A stretch of DNA of 64,000 nucleotides from M3007 sp043764095 (GTDB lineage Bacteria; Bacteroidota; Bacteroidia; Chitinophagales; Saprospiraceae). Positions 15,275-23,579 of this stretch are shown one piece after another. The notes below the pieces were generated by a model. It saw nothing but the letters and a program-made list of their open reading frames with translations. It ran no database searches and was not told the origin of the DNA. The first letter of the stretch is position 1. Each line of letters opens with the position of its first letter. The stretch spans positions 6,621-70,620 of the forward strand of contig JAYUKX010000021.1 of assembly GCA_043764095.1 (NCBI GenBank), given 5' to 3'. The translations under genes were made by a program, and so were the position numbers.

Positions 15275-17110
15275 TTAATAAATATCCTCTAAAAACCGTC
15301 GTTGCTTTTTCAAATCTTTTAGATAGTCCAATGCAAAATCACTTCCTTTTCCGCTTTCGGTGGCAATAATTTGCACTAAAGCAGATTGTACATCGTGCGC
15401 CATGCGGTTTTTGTCGCCACAAATATAGAAATATCCACCATTCTCCAGTCGATCAAATACGAGTTTTGACCGTTCTAATAACCTGTGTTGTACATATACT
15501 TTTTCCTGTTGGTCACGGCTAAATGCCACATCCAAGCGATCTAGGCTACCGCGTTTCAAGTGGTTAAGCCACTCCGTTTGATACAGAAAATCTGTTTCAA
15601 AATGCGGATTACCAAAAAACAACCAGTTCCGACCCGAAGCACCGCGCTCTACCCGTTCTTCTACAAAAGCGCGGAATGGCGCAATACCTGTCCCCGGGCC
15701 TACCATGATAATATCTGCTTTGTCATCGGTGGGTAGTTTAAAATAGGCATTTTGCTCCACAAAAACAGAAACAGTTTCCCCAACGCCCACTCGATCGGCC
15801 AAAAAAGTAGATGCTGCTCCCAAATGCGGCCGACCGTTGTGTTGGTAGCGCACTGCACCCACCGTAAGATGTACTTCTTCGGGGTGCGCCAGAAGGCTGG
15901 AGGCGATGGAATACAAGCGAGGTGGCATTTTTCGCAAAAAACTGAGCAAGGTATTTTCAGACATGGCCGCCGGAAACTCTCGGATCAAATCGGCCAAATT
16001 GCGGCCGTACAAAAAGGAGCGCAACTGATCGTTATCGCTCAGTATGGCTTTAAGTTTAGCATTATTGGTCCAATTGGCGTAGTTTTCCACCACCTCGCGA
16101 TTGAGCGTTGTGATCTCTACATCTTGCAGTAGCGTGTCTCTAAAAGTATTCGTTTTTCCGTTAAAAACAACCTGTTTGTTGCCATCGAGCATAGCAGTGT
16201 AAAGGATTTCCTTGACCAAACTAGGTGGATTTTGGGCATAAATTCCCAAGGCATCACCTGCTTCATACTGAATACCAGAACCTTCCAAAGAAAGTTCCAA
16301 ATGCCAAGTTTCTTTCTCCGAACCGCGTCCGTTTAATTGCGTTTTTTCCAGTATTGTGGCCTCAAATGGCTGTTTTCGTGTGCCAATTGTGGCGATGGTT
16401 TCTAGTTGCGGCTCAGCCGTTCGGTTGCCAGATAAAGCAGTTGGAGTAACCGATGCAGCCCTAGGAGCGGCTACTGGAACGGGCAAATGTACCAATACTG
16501 CTTCGATCCATTCGTTGGCCGTATCTTCATAATCGACATCGCAATCGGCGCGTGCCACCAGGCGTTTAGCACCTAATGCTTCTAATCTGGCATCAAAATC
16601 TTTGCCTGTTTGGCAAAATTGCAAGTAACTCCGGTCGCCCAAACCGCATACCGCAAATTGTAATTGCTCTAACCGAGGCGCACGAGGGCTATTGAGCCAT
16701 TTATAAAATTCTTCTGCTGCCACAGGTGGTTCACCTTCGCCTTGGGTACTCGAAATGAGTAATACAATTTGCTCATTTTTAAGGTTTTTTGTAGGATAAT
16801 CATTCATATCTTCTACTTTCACCTGCCAACCTGCTGTACCTAAGCGTTGTGCTGTTTGGTTTGCCAGTTTTTTACTATTACCCGTATGCGAACCAAAGAG
16901 TACCGTAATACTTGGGCGTTCGGGGACAGTAACTAAAGTAGTATCCGCTGTAGGTGGCAGCACTGTTTTTGGCGCGGGAGGTATGGAGGCCCCCTGTTGG
17001 GCAATGCCATATAAGTAGCCACTCAGCCACATTTGCTGAAGGCTGTTGTGTTCAGCAATTTTTTGGAGTAAATCGGTATCAAACCCGATTGGCGGAGGTG
17101 ATAGTGACAT
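15275..17110 (-). CDS. cysJ: sulfite reductase flavoprotein
   Basis: A protein of 611 residues. The flavodoxin domain (~67-210) starts ITVLFGSHTGNSKKLA with STQGEGEPP and LGDRSY. The FAD domain carries RLYSIASS, and the NADPH domain IMVGPGTGIAPFRAFVEER and FGNPH. The C-terminal aromatic Tyr (LEDIY) is typical. It passes electrons from NADPH through FAD and FMN to CysI. An N-terminal ~65-residue linker is Pro/Ala-rich. The gene is 56 bases downstream of cobA. Its last 45 bases are duplicated nearby. Confidence 0.93.
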   Translation of the reverse strand: MSLSPPPIGFDTDLLQKIAEHNSLQQMWLSGYLYGIAQQGASIPPAPKTVLPPTADTTLVTVPERPSITVLFGSHTGNSKKLANQTAQRLGTAGWQVKVEDMNDYPTKNLKNEQIVLLISSTQGEGEPPVAAEEFYKWLNSPRAPRLEQLQFAVCGLGDRSYLQFCQTGKDFDARLEALGAKRLVARADCDVDYEDTANEWIEAVLVHLPVPVAAPRAASVTPTALSGNRTAEPQLETIATIGTRKQPFEATILEKTQLNGRGSEKETWHLELSLEGSGIQYEAGDALGIYAQNPPSLVKEILYTAMLDGNKQVVFNGKTNTFRDTLLQDVEITTLNREVVENYANWTNNAKLKAILSDNDQLRSFLYGRNLADLIREFPAAMSENTLLSFLRKMPPRLYSIASSLLAHPEEVHLTVGAVRYQHNGRPHLGAASTFLADRVGVGETVSVFVEQNAYFKLPTDDKADIIMVGPGTGIAPFRAFVEERVERGASGRNWLFFGNPHFETDFLYQTEWLNHLKRGSLDRLDVAFSRDQQEKVYVQHRLLERSKLVFDRLENGGYFYICGDKNRMAHDVQSALVQIIATESGKGSDFALDYLKDLKKQRRFLEDIY

Positions 17111-17166
17111 GATTTTATTTGTTTTTATTTATTATTGTTTGTTGATCAAGTTTTTATATCCTTAAA

Positions 17167-17973
17167 TTAAGAAGATTTTTCACTCATCAATGTTGAAATT
17201 TCCCAAGCAACCCCCGTTTGAATCCGGTGTCGCACTACTTCGCCGATCACGATCACGGCTGGGCTACCAATGGCGGCGGATTTGGCCAATGGAGCAATAT
17301 CGGAAGCCGTACCAAATACCTCGCGTTGGTCGGTATGCGTCGCGTTTTGGACTACCGCAAATGGTACATCGTTTTTACCTGCTGCTTCGTAAATATTGGC
17401 AATTTCCGCCAATTTTGTCAGTCCCATTAAGACCACCACGGTAGCATCAGTTTGTGCAGCAGTGACTATTTCAGGGTTCAAATCCCCTGTGTCTGTGGTG
17501 GCGGTAATCACCCAAAAACTACGACTTGCGCCGCGCAGCGTAACCGCAATACCTGCTGCGCCTGCTGCCGCAATCGAACTGGATATACCCGGAATATAGT
17601 GGGCTTCAACGCCGTGCGCCTGCGCAAACTGCATTTCTTCCATTCCCCTACCAAAAACAAAAGGATCGCCGCCTTTGAGCCGTACTACATGGCCGCAGCA
17701 CCGGGCATAAGCCACGATTCGTTCGTTGATTTCTTCTTGGGTAAATGCTTTGGCACCCAATCGTTTACCTACATAAATTGCAGAAGCCGTAGCAGGTGCG
17801 TATTGTAGCAGTGCTTCGTCCACTAAAGCATCGTATAGGACTACATCGGCAGTGCGAAGGGCATTAATGGCCTTGAGGGTGATCAGTTCTGGGTCGCCGA
17901 TACCCGCTCCCACAACACTTAGGCGGGGAACAACTGTCGTTGGAGATACTTGGATATGTGTTGAATATGACAT
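17167..17973 (-). CDS. cobA: uroporphyrinogen-III C-methyltransferase
   Basis: A protein of 268 residues, the length of SUMT enzymes. VVGAGIGDPELITLKAINAL opens the tetrapyrrole methylase fold, followed by YVGKR, RLKGGDPFVFGRG and TLRGASRSFWVITA. It makes precorrin-2 with SAM, and the dehydrogenase half of the cysG-tauE protein completes siroheme for CysI. Its place inside the sulfur operon supports siroheme rather than cobalamin synthesis. Confidence 0.92.
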   Translation of the reverse strand: MSYSTHIQVSPTTVVPRLSVVGAGIGDPELITLKAINALRTADVVLYDALVDEALLQYAPATASAIYVGKRLGAKAFTQEEINERIVAYARCCGHVVRLKGGDPFVFGRGMEEMQFAQAHGVEAHYIPGISSSIAAAGAAGIAVTLRGASRSFWVITATTDTGDLNPEIVTAAQTDATVVVLMGLTKLAEIANIYEAAGKNDVPFAVVQNATHTDQREVFGTASDIAPLAKSAAIGSPAVIVIGEVVRHRIQTGVAWEISTLMSEKSS

Positions 17974-17994
17974 TTAGAAAAGCGTATGAGGTGA

Positions 17995-19275
17995 TTAAAT
18001 AGCGAATTCTGGAGTGATTTCTGGTTGGTGTACAGGCAATAACATTCCTGCCGCAACGGTATCAAATGTGTTTTCGTTGATCAGGATCAAGCCGCCTGTG
18101 TTTCGATTGTGTTTGTAAGCATCAAAAACAATGGGTTTGGAGGTACGCAGCGTAATTCGCGCAATATCATTGAGTTGCAATGTATCCACCTGCTCCTGTT
18201 CAAAGGTATGTACATCGGTGCGGTAATGGATTTCACGAACAATTGCTTTTACTGTGGTAGAATTGTGGCGGAGCAAATATTTATCGCCTACTTTAAGGGC
18301 GCGCTCGCTCATCCAACAGATATCCAAATCAAGGTTTTGTGTAACTGCTGGCGCGGTTTCTCCTACAAGCACCATCGTATCGCCGCGAGAAATATCAATA
18401 TCATCTTCTAAATGAAGTATAATGGGTTGATCTGCGATGGCCTCTTCTACCTGCTCTTGGTTTACCTCAATGGCTTTTATTCTTGTTATAATATCTACAG
18501 GAAGTACCCGTACTTCATCGCCTACTTTGAAGTTTCCACTGCGCAAACTACCCGCATATCCACGATAATCATGTAATTCTTCTGTACGCGGACGTATGAC
18601 ATATTGTACCTGAAAACGGGCTTCTGGTGCTGTACTCAACTGGTGTGTTTCTACGGTTTCGAGGTGTTCCAACAGGGTTTTGCCCGTGTACCAAGGCATA
18701 TTTTTGGACGGCTCTACAATATTATCGCCAGCCAAGGCACTTACAGGGATAAAGATGATTTCGGGTATGTTCAATTCCTGCGCGAGTTTTTGGTAACTGG
18801 CAGCGATACGATAAAAAGTTTCTTCTTCAAAATTGACCAAATCCATTTTATTCACCGCTACGACCAAATGCGGAATACCCATTAAAGCCGCCACTAAACT
18901 ATGACGGTGGGTTTGCTCCACTACGCCCAGCCTTGCATCGATGAGGATGATCGCCAAATCGGAATTGGAGGCACCGGTGACCATATTTCGGGTATATTGG
19001 ACGTGACCAGGAGCATCAGCAATAATAAATTTGCGACGAGGGGTATTGAAATATTTATAGGCCACATCAATGGTGATGCCTTGTTCCCGCTCTGCGCGCA
19101 AACCATCGGTGAGGAGCGAAAGGTCAATTTCGCCTACGCCTACATTACGGCTTTGGCGTTCTAGGGTATGTAGTATATCGTGCGAAACAGCTTTAGAATC
19201 GTATAAAAGACGGCCAATCAACGTGCTTTTTCCGTCGTCAACCGATCCTGCTGTGATAAATTTTAAGATATTCAT
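17995..19275 (-). CDS. cysN: sulfate adenylyltransferase, GTPase subunit
   Basis: About 426 residues from ATG at 19275; an ATG four codons earlier (19287) is also possible, but family members start MNILKF. It has G1 AGSVDDGKST, G2 REQGITIDVAY, G3 DAPGH and G4 VNKMD, then elongation-factor-like beta barrels. It couples GTP hydrolysis to APS formation by CysD. There is no fused APS kinase and no cysC nearby, in keeping with an APS-type reductase. It lies 11-23 bases after cysD, depending on start. Confidence 0.94.
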   Translation of the reverse strand: MNILKFITAGSVDDGKSTLIGRLLYDSKAVSHDILHTLERQSRNVGVGEIDLSLLTDGLRAEREQGITIDVAYKYFNTPRRKFIIADAPGHVQYTRNMVTGASNSDLAIILIDARLGVVEQTHRHSLVAALMGIPHLVVAVNKMDLVNFEEETFYRIAASYQKLAQELNIPEIIFIPVSALAGDNIVEPSKNMPWYTGKTLLEHLETVETHQLSTAPEARFQVQYVIRPRTEELHDYRGYAGSLRSGNFKVGDEVRVLPVDIITRIKAIEVNQEQVEEAIADQPIILHLEDDIDISRGDTMVLVGETAPAVTQNLDLDICWMSERALKVGDKYLLRHNSTTVKAIVREIHYRTDVHTFEQEQVDTLQLNDIARITLRTSKPIVFDAYKHNRNTGGLILINENTFDTVAAGMLLPVHQPEITPEFAI

Positions 19276-19298
19276 GTGCTTGATCAATTTTAGTTTAT

Positions 19299-20207
19299 TT
19301 AGAAATAGCCGTTTTTCTTCCGGTCTTCCATTGCTGCTTCCGAAAGTCGGTCGTCCAAGCGCGTTGCACCCCTTTCGCTCACTTTGGTCGCAATAATTTC
19401 GTGGATAATATCATCAATTGTTGCAGCAGGACTTTCTACCGCAGCGGTACAAGTGGAATCACCAACGGTACGAAAGCGGACATCCCTAACCGTTGTTTCG
19501 TCTTCTGGATCAATACGAATATGCTCCGTTATGGCTAATAATTGCCCCGAAGGCGTGAGTACACAATCGCGGGAATGCGAAAAATAGATATTCGGTAATT
19601 CTATATTTTCGCGGCGGATATAATTCCAAACATCAAGTTCGGTCCAGTTACTGATCGGGAATACCCGCATATTTTCGCCTTTGCGGATGGCGCCGTTATA
19701 AATATCCCAAAGTTCGGGGCGTTGGCGTTTGGGATCCCAGCCCCCAAATTCATCGCGGATACTGAAAATACGCTCTTTCGCACGTGCTTTTTCTTCATCG
19801 CGGCGTGCTCCGCCAATACAGGCATCAAATTCAAATTCTTCAATAGTTTCCAATAAAGTATTGGTTTGCAGTGCGTTACGGCTTGGATATTTGCCCGTTC
19901 CATCCTTTAACCCTTGTCTTTTGATAGTATCTTCCACTTTGCGAACAATCAGTTTTTCGCCCAATTGTGCTGCTAAACGATCTCGGTATTCAATCACTTC
20001 AGGGAAATTGTGTCCAGTATCAATATGTACTAATGGAAAAGGGAATTTACCGGGGCGAAAGGCTTTTTCTGCCAACTTCACCAATGTAATCGAATCCTTT
20101 CCACCCGAAAAAAGCAGTGCAGGACGCTCAAATTGGCCAGCCACTTCCCGAAGGATATAAATGGCCTGTGCCTCCAACTGATCAAGATAATTTAAGTATT
20201 TGGACAT
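19299..20207 (-). CDS. cysD: sulfate adenylyltransferase, small subunit
   Basis: A protein of 302 residues with the PP-loop LFSGGKDSITLVKLA, HIDTGHNFPE and CIGGARRDEEKARAKER, ending AAMEDRKKNGYF as is usual. It forms adenosine-5'-phosphosulfate from ATP and sulfate together with CysN. It is the second gene of the operon, 53 bases after cysH. Confidence 0.95.
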   Translation of the reverse strand: MSKYLNYLDQLEAQAIYILREVAGQFERPALLFSGGKDSITLVKLAEKAFRPGKFPFPLVHIDTGHNFPEVIEYRDRLAAQLGEKLIVRKVEDTIKRQGLKDGTGKYPSRNALQTNTLLETIEEFEFDACIGGARRDEEKARAKERIFSIRDEFGGWDPKRQRPELWDIYNGAIRKGENMRVFPISNWTELDVWNYIRRENIELPNIYFSHSRDCVLTPSGQLLAITEHIRIDPEDETTVRDVRFRTVGDSTCTAAVESPAATIDDIIHEIIATKVSERGATRLDDRLSEAAMEDRKKNGYF

Positions 20208-20260
20208 TTATTAAAATAATGTTAATGGTGAATATAAAAAGTTGTTTGCACTAGATCTGG

Positions 20261-20980
20261 TTAATTATGAACATGTAATCCACATTCTTTTTTGCTGCTA
20301 TCTTCCCACCACCAGCGTCCGGCGCGGAAATCTTCACCGGGCTGCACAGCGCGTGTACAAGGCGCACAACCGATGCTTACAAAACCTTTTTTATGCAAAG
20401 GATTCTGTGGGACACGGTGGGTATCAGCAAAGGCTTGCACCTGCTCGAAAGTCCAGTCAAAAAGTGGGTGAAATTTAAAAAGTTGGTGGGTCTCGTCCCA
20501 TTCCAGGGGTTGCATATCGAGGCGATTAGGAGATTGATCTGCGCGGATGCCAGTGATCCAAACTTGTTGCCCTTTCAATGCCCGCGCCAGCGGTTCTACT
20601 TTTCTTATTTGGCAACATTCTTTTCGGTTTTCTACCGATGCATAAAAACTATTGGGGCCTTTTTCGGCTAATAAACGTTCCACTGCAGTGGTTTCTGGGG
20701 CAAATACTTCTATCGGTTGTTGGTATTGTTCTACCGTTCGCGACCATGTGGAATAGGTTTCCTGAAAATTACGCCCCGTATCCAAGGTAAAAACCCTAAT
20801 GGGTAATTGTTGGCTAAAAATGAGGTGGCTAATCACTTGGTCTTCAAGGCCAAAACTGGTGCTAAATACAATTTTTCCCGGAAAATGCTCCGACAACCAC
20901 TCCAGCGCAGCGGCTGGATTTTGTGTCCGAAACGGAGATAACTGCTCGGAAAGTATTTGTAACGTATCTTTTGTTTGCAT
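20261..20980 (-). CDS. cysH: APS/PAPS reductase (4Fe-4S type)
   Basis: A protein of 239 residues. FSTSFGLEDQVISH is the modified PP-loop, TLDTGRNFQETY follows, and the cysteines in KECCQIRKVEPL and GCAPCTRAV mark the iron-sulfur form that reduces APS directly. The C-terminus ECGLHVHN carries the catalytic Cys. The missing APS kinase fits this substrate. It is the first gene of the operon and follows the attenuator-like leader. Confidence 0.94.
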   Translation of the reverse strand: MQTKDTLQILSEQLSPFRTQNPAAALEWLSEHFPGKIVFSTSFGLEDQVISHLIFSQQLPIRVFTLDTGRNFQETYSTWSRTVEQYQQPIEVFAPETTAVERLLAEKGPNSFYASVENRKECCQIRKVEPLARALKGQQVWITGIRADQSPNRLDMQPLEWDETHQLFKFHPLFDWTFEQVQAFADTHRVPQNPLHKKGFVSIGCAPCTRAVQPGEDFRAGRWWWEDSSKKECGLHVHN

Positions 20981-21020
20981 AACTCGAATGCGTGGTACAG
21001 ATAAAAAAAAGCAAAAAAAA

Positions 21021-21046
21021 AGCCCTTCGGTGGATACCGAAGGGCT
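21021..21046 (-). terminator. intrinsic terminator / attenuator ahead of cysH
   Basis: On the minus strand a perfect 11-bp stem AGCCCTTCGGT-ATCC-ACCGAAGGGCT is followed by nine T, GC and eight more T. It stands 40 bases before the cysH ATG and 46 bases after the leader-peptide stop, so it can only end the leader transcript. Its 5' arm can instead pair with the leader segment at 21113-21124. Confidence 0.85.
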
Positions 21047-21092
21047 GTTATGCTGTAAAAGTTTATATCAGTTTGTAAATGAAATTTATTTG

Positions 21093-21161
21093 CTATGATA
21101 TAAAGGTTGTACAGCCGCTTCGGTAAACCAGAGACGGACAGCAACAACAACAACACATCAT
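21093..21161 (-). CDS. poly-cysteine leader peptide (22 codons)
   Basis: A short minus-strand frame starting MMCCCCCC: ATG ATG, then TGT TGT TGT TGT TGC TGT, a further Cys at codon 17, and stop TAG. It starts about 26 bases after the -7 box. Codons 13-17 (Tyr-Arg-Ser-Gly-Cys) include ACCGAAGCGGCT (minus strand, 21113-21124). This pairs with the terminator 5' arm over 11 bp with one bulged C. A ribosome stalled at the Cys codons would leave this segment free and block termination; a ribosome reaching the stop would cover it. This is the classical attenuation design with cysteine as the sensed amino acid. Expression is not proven. Confidence 0.8.
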   Translation of the reverse strand: MMCCCCCCPSLVYRSGCTTFIS

Positions 21162-21186
21162 ATTTGCAAATGAAATATTCATGCCA

Positions 21187-21218
21187 CAAAGGTATGGGAG
21201 TATTTTTGATTCAGACAA
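21187..21218 (-). promoter_or_regulatory. promoter of the cys operon
   Basis: On the minus strand the -7 box TACCTTTG (21187-21194) matches the Bacteroidota TAnnTTTG consensus exactly. TTG at 21216-21218 lies 21 bases upstream as the -33 element. Transcription would start shortly before the leader-peptide ATG. Confidence 0.7.
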
Positions 21219-21372
21219 GAGAAAAATACACCTTTTTGAAAAAAGATAGAATAATCTTTAAAAAATACTTTTTGCAGAATTAAAAAACGTAAAAGTGGTA
21301 TTTATTTTATTTAAATCCTTAACGATTCCATCGTTTGCTCCGCCTTAGTATTTTGGAGCAAAACACCTGTAT

Positions 21373-21812
21373 TAATCCCCTTCACATACCCCTACGATGG
21401 TCGAGTTTAGTGTCGGCGTGACTACAGGTTTAAACCTGCCTGCGCACGATGATAAGAGCCGTTAGGCTCGGATAATCTTGTAGCGGCGGATTTTAATCCG
21501 CTGAACAGATGCACAACAAGTTATGGAGAGCCGTAGGCTCGATACATATTTTTTCAGATATTCAAGGTCTCTTAATTTTTTGAAGATTTGAAATGAGCGC
21601 ATATGTGCCGAGCCTACGGCGCTCAATGATTACATAACATTGGGCGGATTGAAATCCGCCGCTGCAATATGATTCGAGCCTAATGGCTCTTCGTTCTGTA
21701 CCGCTCGGCTCAAACCAAACCGCATTGGGCAATTTGGATAGTGCTTTGAATTGCTTCGGATAATACAGGTAATTAGAAAGTACTTAAAAAACTTATTTTA
21801 CACTGTCTTAAA
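21373..21812. repeat. ~440-bp dispersed repeat, copy 1
   Basis: Non-coding. Contains palindromes GAGCCGTTAGGCTC, GGCGGATTGAAATCCGCC and GAGCCTACGGCGCTC, and ends near AACTTATTTTACACTGTCTTAA. A diverged copy lies inverted at 55627-56085 with the same order of motifs (for example TTGCCCAAT...GTATGGG against CCGCATTGGGCAA). Together with 21219-21372, which is AT-rich and featureless, it fills the cys-trp gap. Confidence 0.8.
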
Positions 21813-21851
21813 TTCGATACAAAGATTTTTTTAAAGAAAACTTATGACAAA

Positions 21852-21919
21852 TTTGCTCGTTTAAATAAAAATATCGCACCTTTGCATCACCGTATCAGTA
21901 CAATGATACGGTGATGCAA
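21852..21919 (+). promoter_or_regulatory. trp promoter with operator-like palindrome
   Basis: -33 TTTG (21852-21855), a 21-base spacer and CACCTTTG (21877-21884, one mismatch to TAnnTTTG) form a promoter. A perfect 16-bp inverted repeat, TTGCATCACCGTATCA (21882-21897) and its complement (21904-21919) around GTACAA, starts inside the -7 box and covers the expected start site. It is therefore either a repressor operator or a stable 5' hairpin. No regulator gene is adjacent and no Trp-rich leader was found. Confidence 0.6.
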
Positions 21920-21943
21920 TTTTATATTTACTCATTTTTACTC

Positions 21944-23557
21944 ATGCGCGTACTTGTTTTAGATAATTTTGATTCCTTTACCTACAATTTAGTGGATTTT
22001 TTCCGCACTTTGGGTACTACGGTGACTGTATTTCGCAATACGGTGCCAGTGGAGGTATTGGAAAAAGAAGCATTCGATTTATTGGTACTGTCGCCTGGGC
22101 CATCCGTTCCGCGTCAAGCAGGTAATATGATGGCTGTTATTGAGCGGTTCCATACCAGTAAACCGATCTTGGGTGTTTGTTTGGGTCATCAAGCGTTGGT
22201 CGAGTTTTTTGGCGGTACGATCACCAATATTGCACCAGTACACGGCAAAGCAGTGCCTATTGAGCACGATGGTCGCGGTGTATTTACACATATAGAGCAA
22301 CAAGTAGAGGTAGCGCGTTACCACTCTTGGGCCGCTGATATCATTCCTTCTGACCTAGAAGTCACCTCGCGTTCTGGCGATGGGGTGGTGATGGGGGTTC
22401 GGCACAAAAAACTCCCCATCGAAGGTATCCAATTTCACCCGGAATCCGTATTGACCATGAAAAACAATGCCGGTATGCGGATGTTGAAAAATGTGGTAGA
22501 GGGCCGATTATCGGCAGGAAATAGGATCTATCACGAGTTATCGCAGCGTTTACAGCAAAACAAGCCGCTAGGCGGGACATTATTGCACGACTATCTCCGA
22601 GCGGTAGAAGAGGGGCAATTATCGGACGATCAAAAACAAATATTATTAGTATCGCTATCCCACCGGATGCGCCAACCCGAAATTTTGCACCAATTTATCC
22701 AAGCGATAATGGCTTTTAGCAAGCCACTTGGTGCAGCGGGGGCGCACCCTCTGTTTCAGGAAGCGGTAGATATATGTGGGACAGGTGGTTCTAACCTGCC
22801 TCGTATCAATACCTCCACGTTAGCAAGTCTTTTACTGGGTTCTTTTGGGTTGAAAATTGCCAAACACGGCAACCGCGCAGCGGCGGGTCGATTTGGCAGT
22901 TTTAACCTATTGGAAGCATTAGAAGTACCGATTCAATTTGACCCTGAACACGCCGTGCAACAATTGGAATTGGCCAATATTGCTTTTATTTTTGCACCAG
23001 ATGTACATCCTGTTTTTCGTCATTTTGCGGCAACGCGTGCCAAAATTGGTGTTCCAACCGTATTTAATGTGCTAGGGCCGTTGGTCAATCCATTATTACC
23101 TAAACGACAATTTATCGGTACATCTTTCGAGGATTTGCAAGATGTCATTTTTGAAACGGGTATTTTAATGGGTAAAGATCATTTGATTGTAGTACGCGGC
23201 AACGATGGTCTGGACGAAATTTCAATTTCTGCGCCTACCCGTGTATTGGAATACCGCAATGGAAAAAGATTAGATTACACCATTACCCCAGAAGATTTTG
23301 GGGTAAAAACATTGCCTTTTCAAGCCGTAAGTGCGCCCAATGGATCGGTTTGCACTGAAATTGCGCGCGCCATGCTCAATGGCCAAACGGACACTCCGCA
23401 TTACCAATTAGTACTCATCAACGCGGCATTTATCTATTCCAAACTGATCGAAGATATTCCTTTGGTTGAAGCATATCAAAAAATGAAAGAACGATTAACA
23501 ACAGGGGCAATGGGCGAAGTCTTGAAAAATTATTGTGGTGTAGCCATTAACCACTAA
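21944..23557 (+). CDS. trpGD: fused anthranilate synthase glutaminase / anthranilate phosphoribosyltransferase
   Basis: About 537 residues from ATG 21944 (MRVLVLDNFDSFTYNL, the family start); the ATG at 21911 lies in the operator hairpin. The glutaminase half has the nucleophile in GVCLGHQALVEFFGG and the triad partners in QFHPES. The second half (~205-537) has CGTGGSNLPRINTSTLA and KHGNRAAAG for PRPP binding. It supplies ammonia for anthranilate synthesis and then makes phosphoribosyl-anthranilate. TrpE is not in this window. It is followed 22 bases later by trpCF. Confidence 0.9.
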   Translation: MRVLVLDNFDSFTYNLVDFFRTLGTTVTVFRNTVPVEVLEKEAFDLLVLSPGPSVPRQAGNMMAVIERFHTSKPILGVCLGHQALVEFFGGTITNIAPVHGKAVPIEHDGRGVFTHIEQQVEVARYHSWAADIIPSDLEVTSRSGDGVVMGVRHKKLPIEGIQFHPESVLTMKNNAGMRMLKNVVEGRLSAGNRIYHELSQRLQQNKPLGGTLLHDYLRAVEEGQLSDDQKQILLVSLSHRMRQPEILHQFIQAIMAFSKPLGAAGAHPLFQEAVDICGTGGSNLPRINTSTLASLLLGSFGLKIAKHGNRAAAGRFGSFNLLEALEVPIQFDPEHAVQQLELANIAFIFAPDVHPVFRHFAATRAKIGVPTVFNVLGPLVNPLLPKRQFIGTSFEDLQDVIFETGILMGKDHLIVVRGNDGLDEISISAPTRVLEYRNGKRLDYTITPEDFGVKTLPFQAVSAPNGSVCTEIARAMLNGQTDTPHYQLVLINAAFIYSKLIEDIPLVEAYQKMKERLTTGAMGEVLKNYCGVAINH

Positions 23558-23579
23558 AGAAATCTATACCACGCCCTTT

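Noticed and set aside
20833..21189. 118-codon minus-strand frame over the cysH leader
   Set aside because: It overlaps cysH, the terminator and the leader in another frame and has no protein-like features.
21047..21200. SAM or cobalamin riboswitch before cysH
   Set aside because: No conserved riboswitch core was recognised; the poly-Cys frame and competing arms explain the region better.
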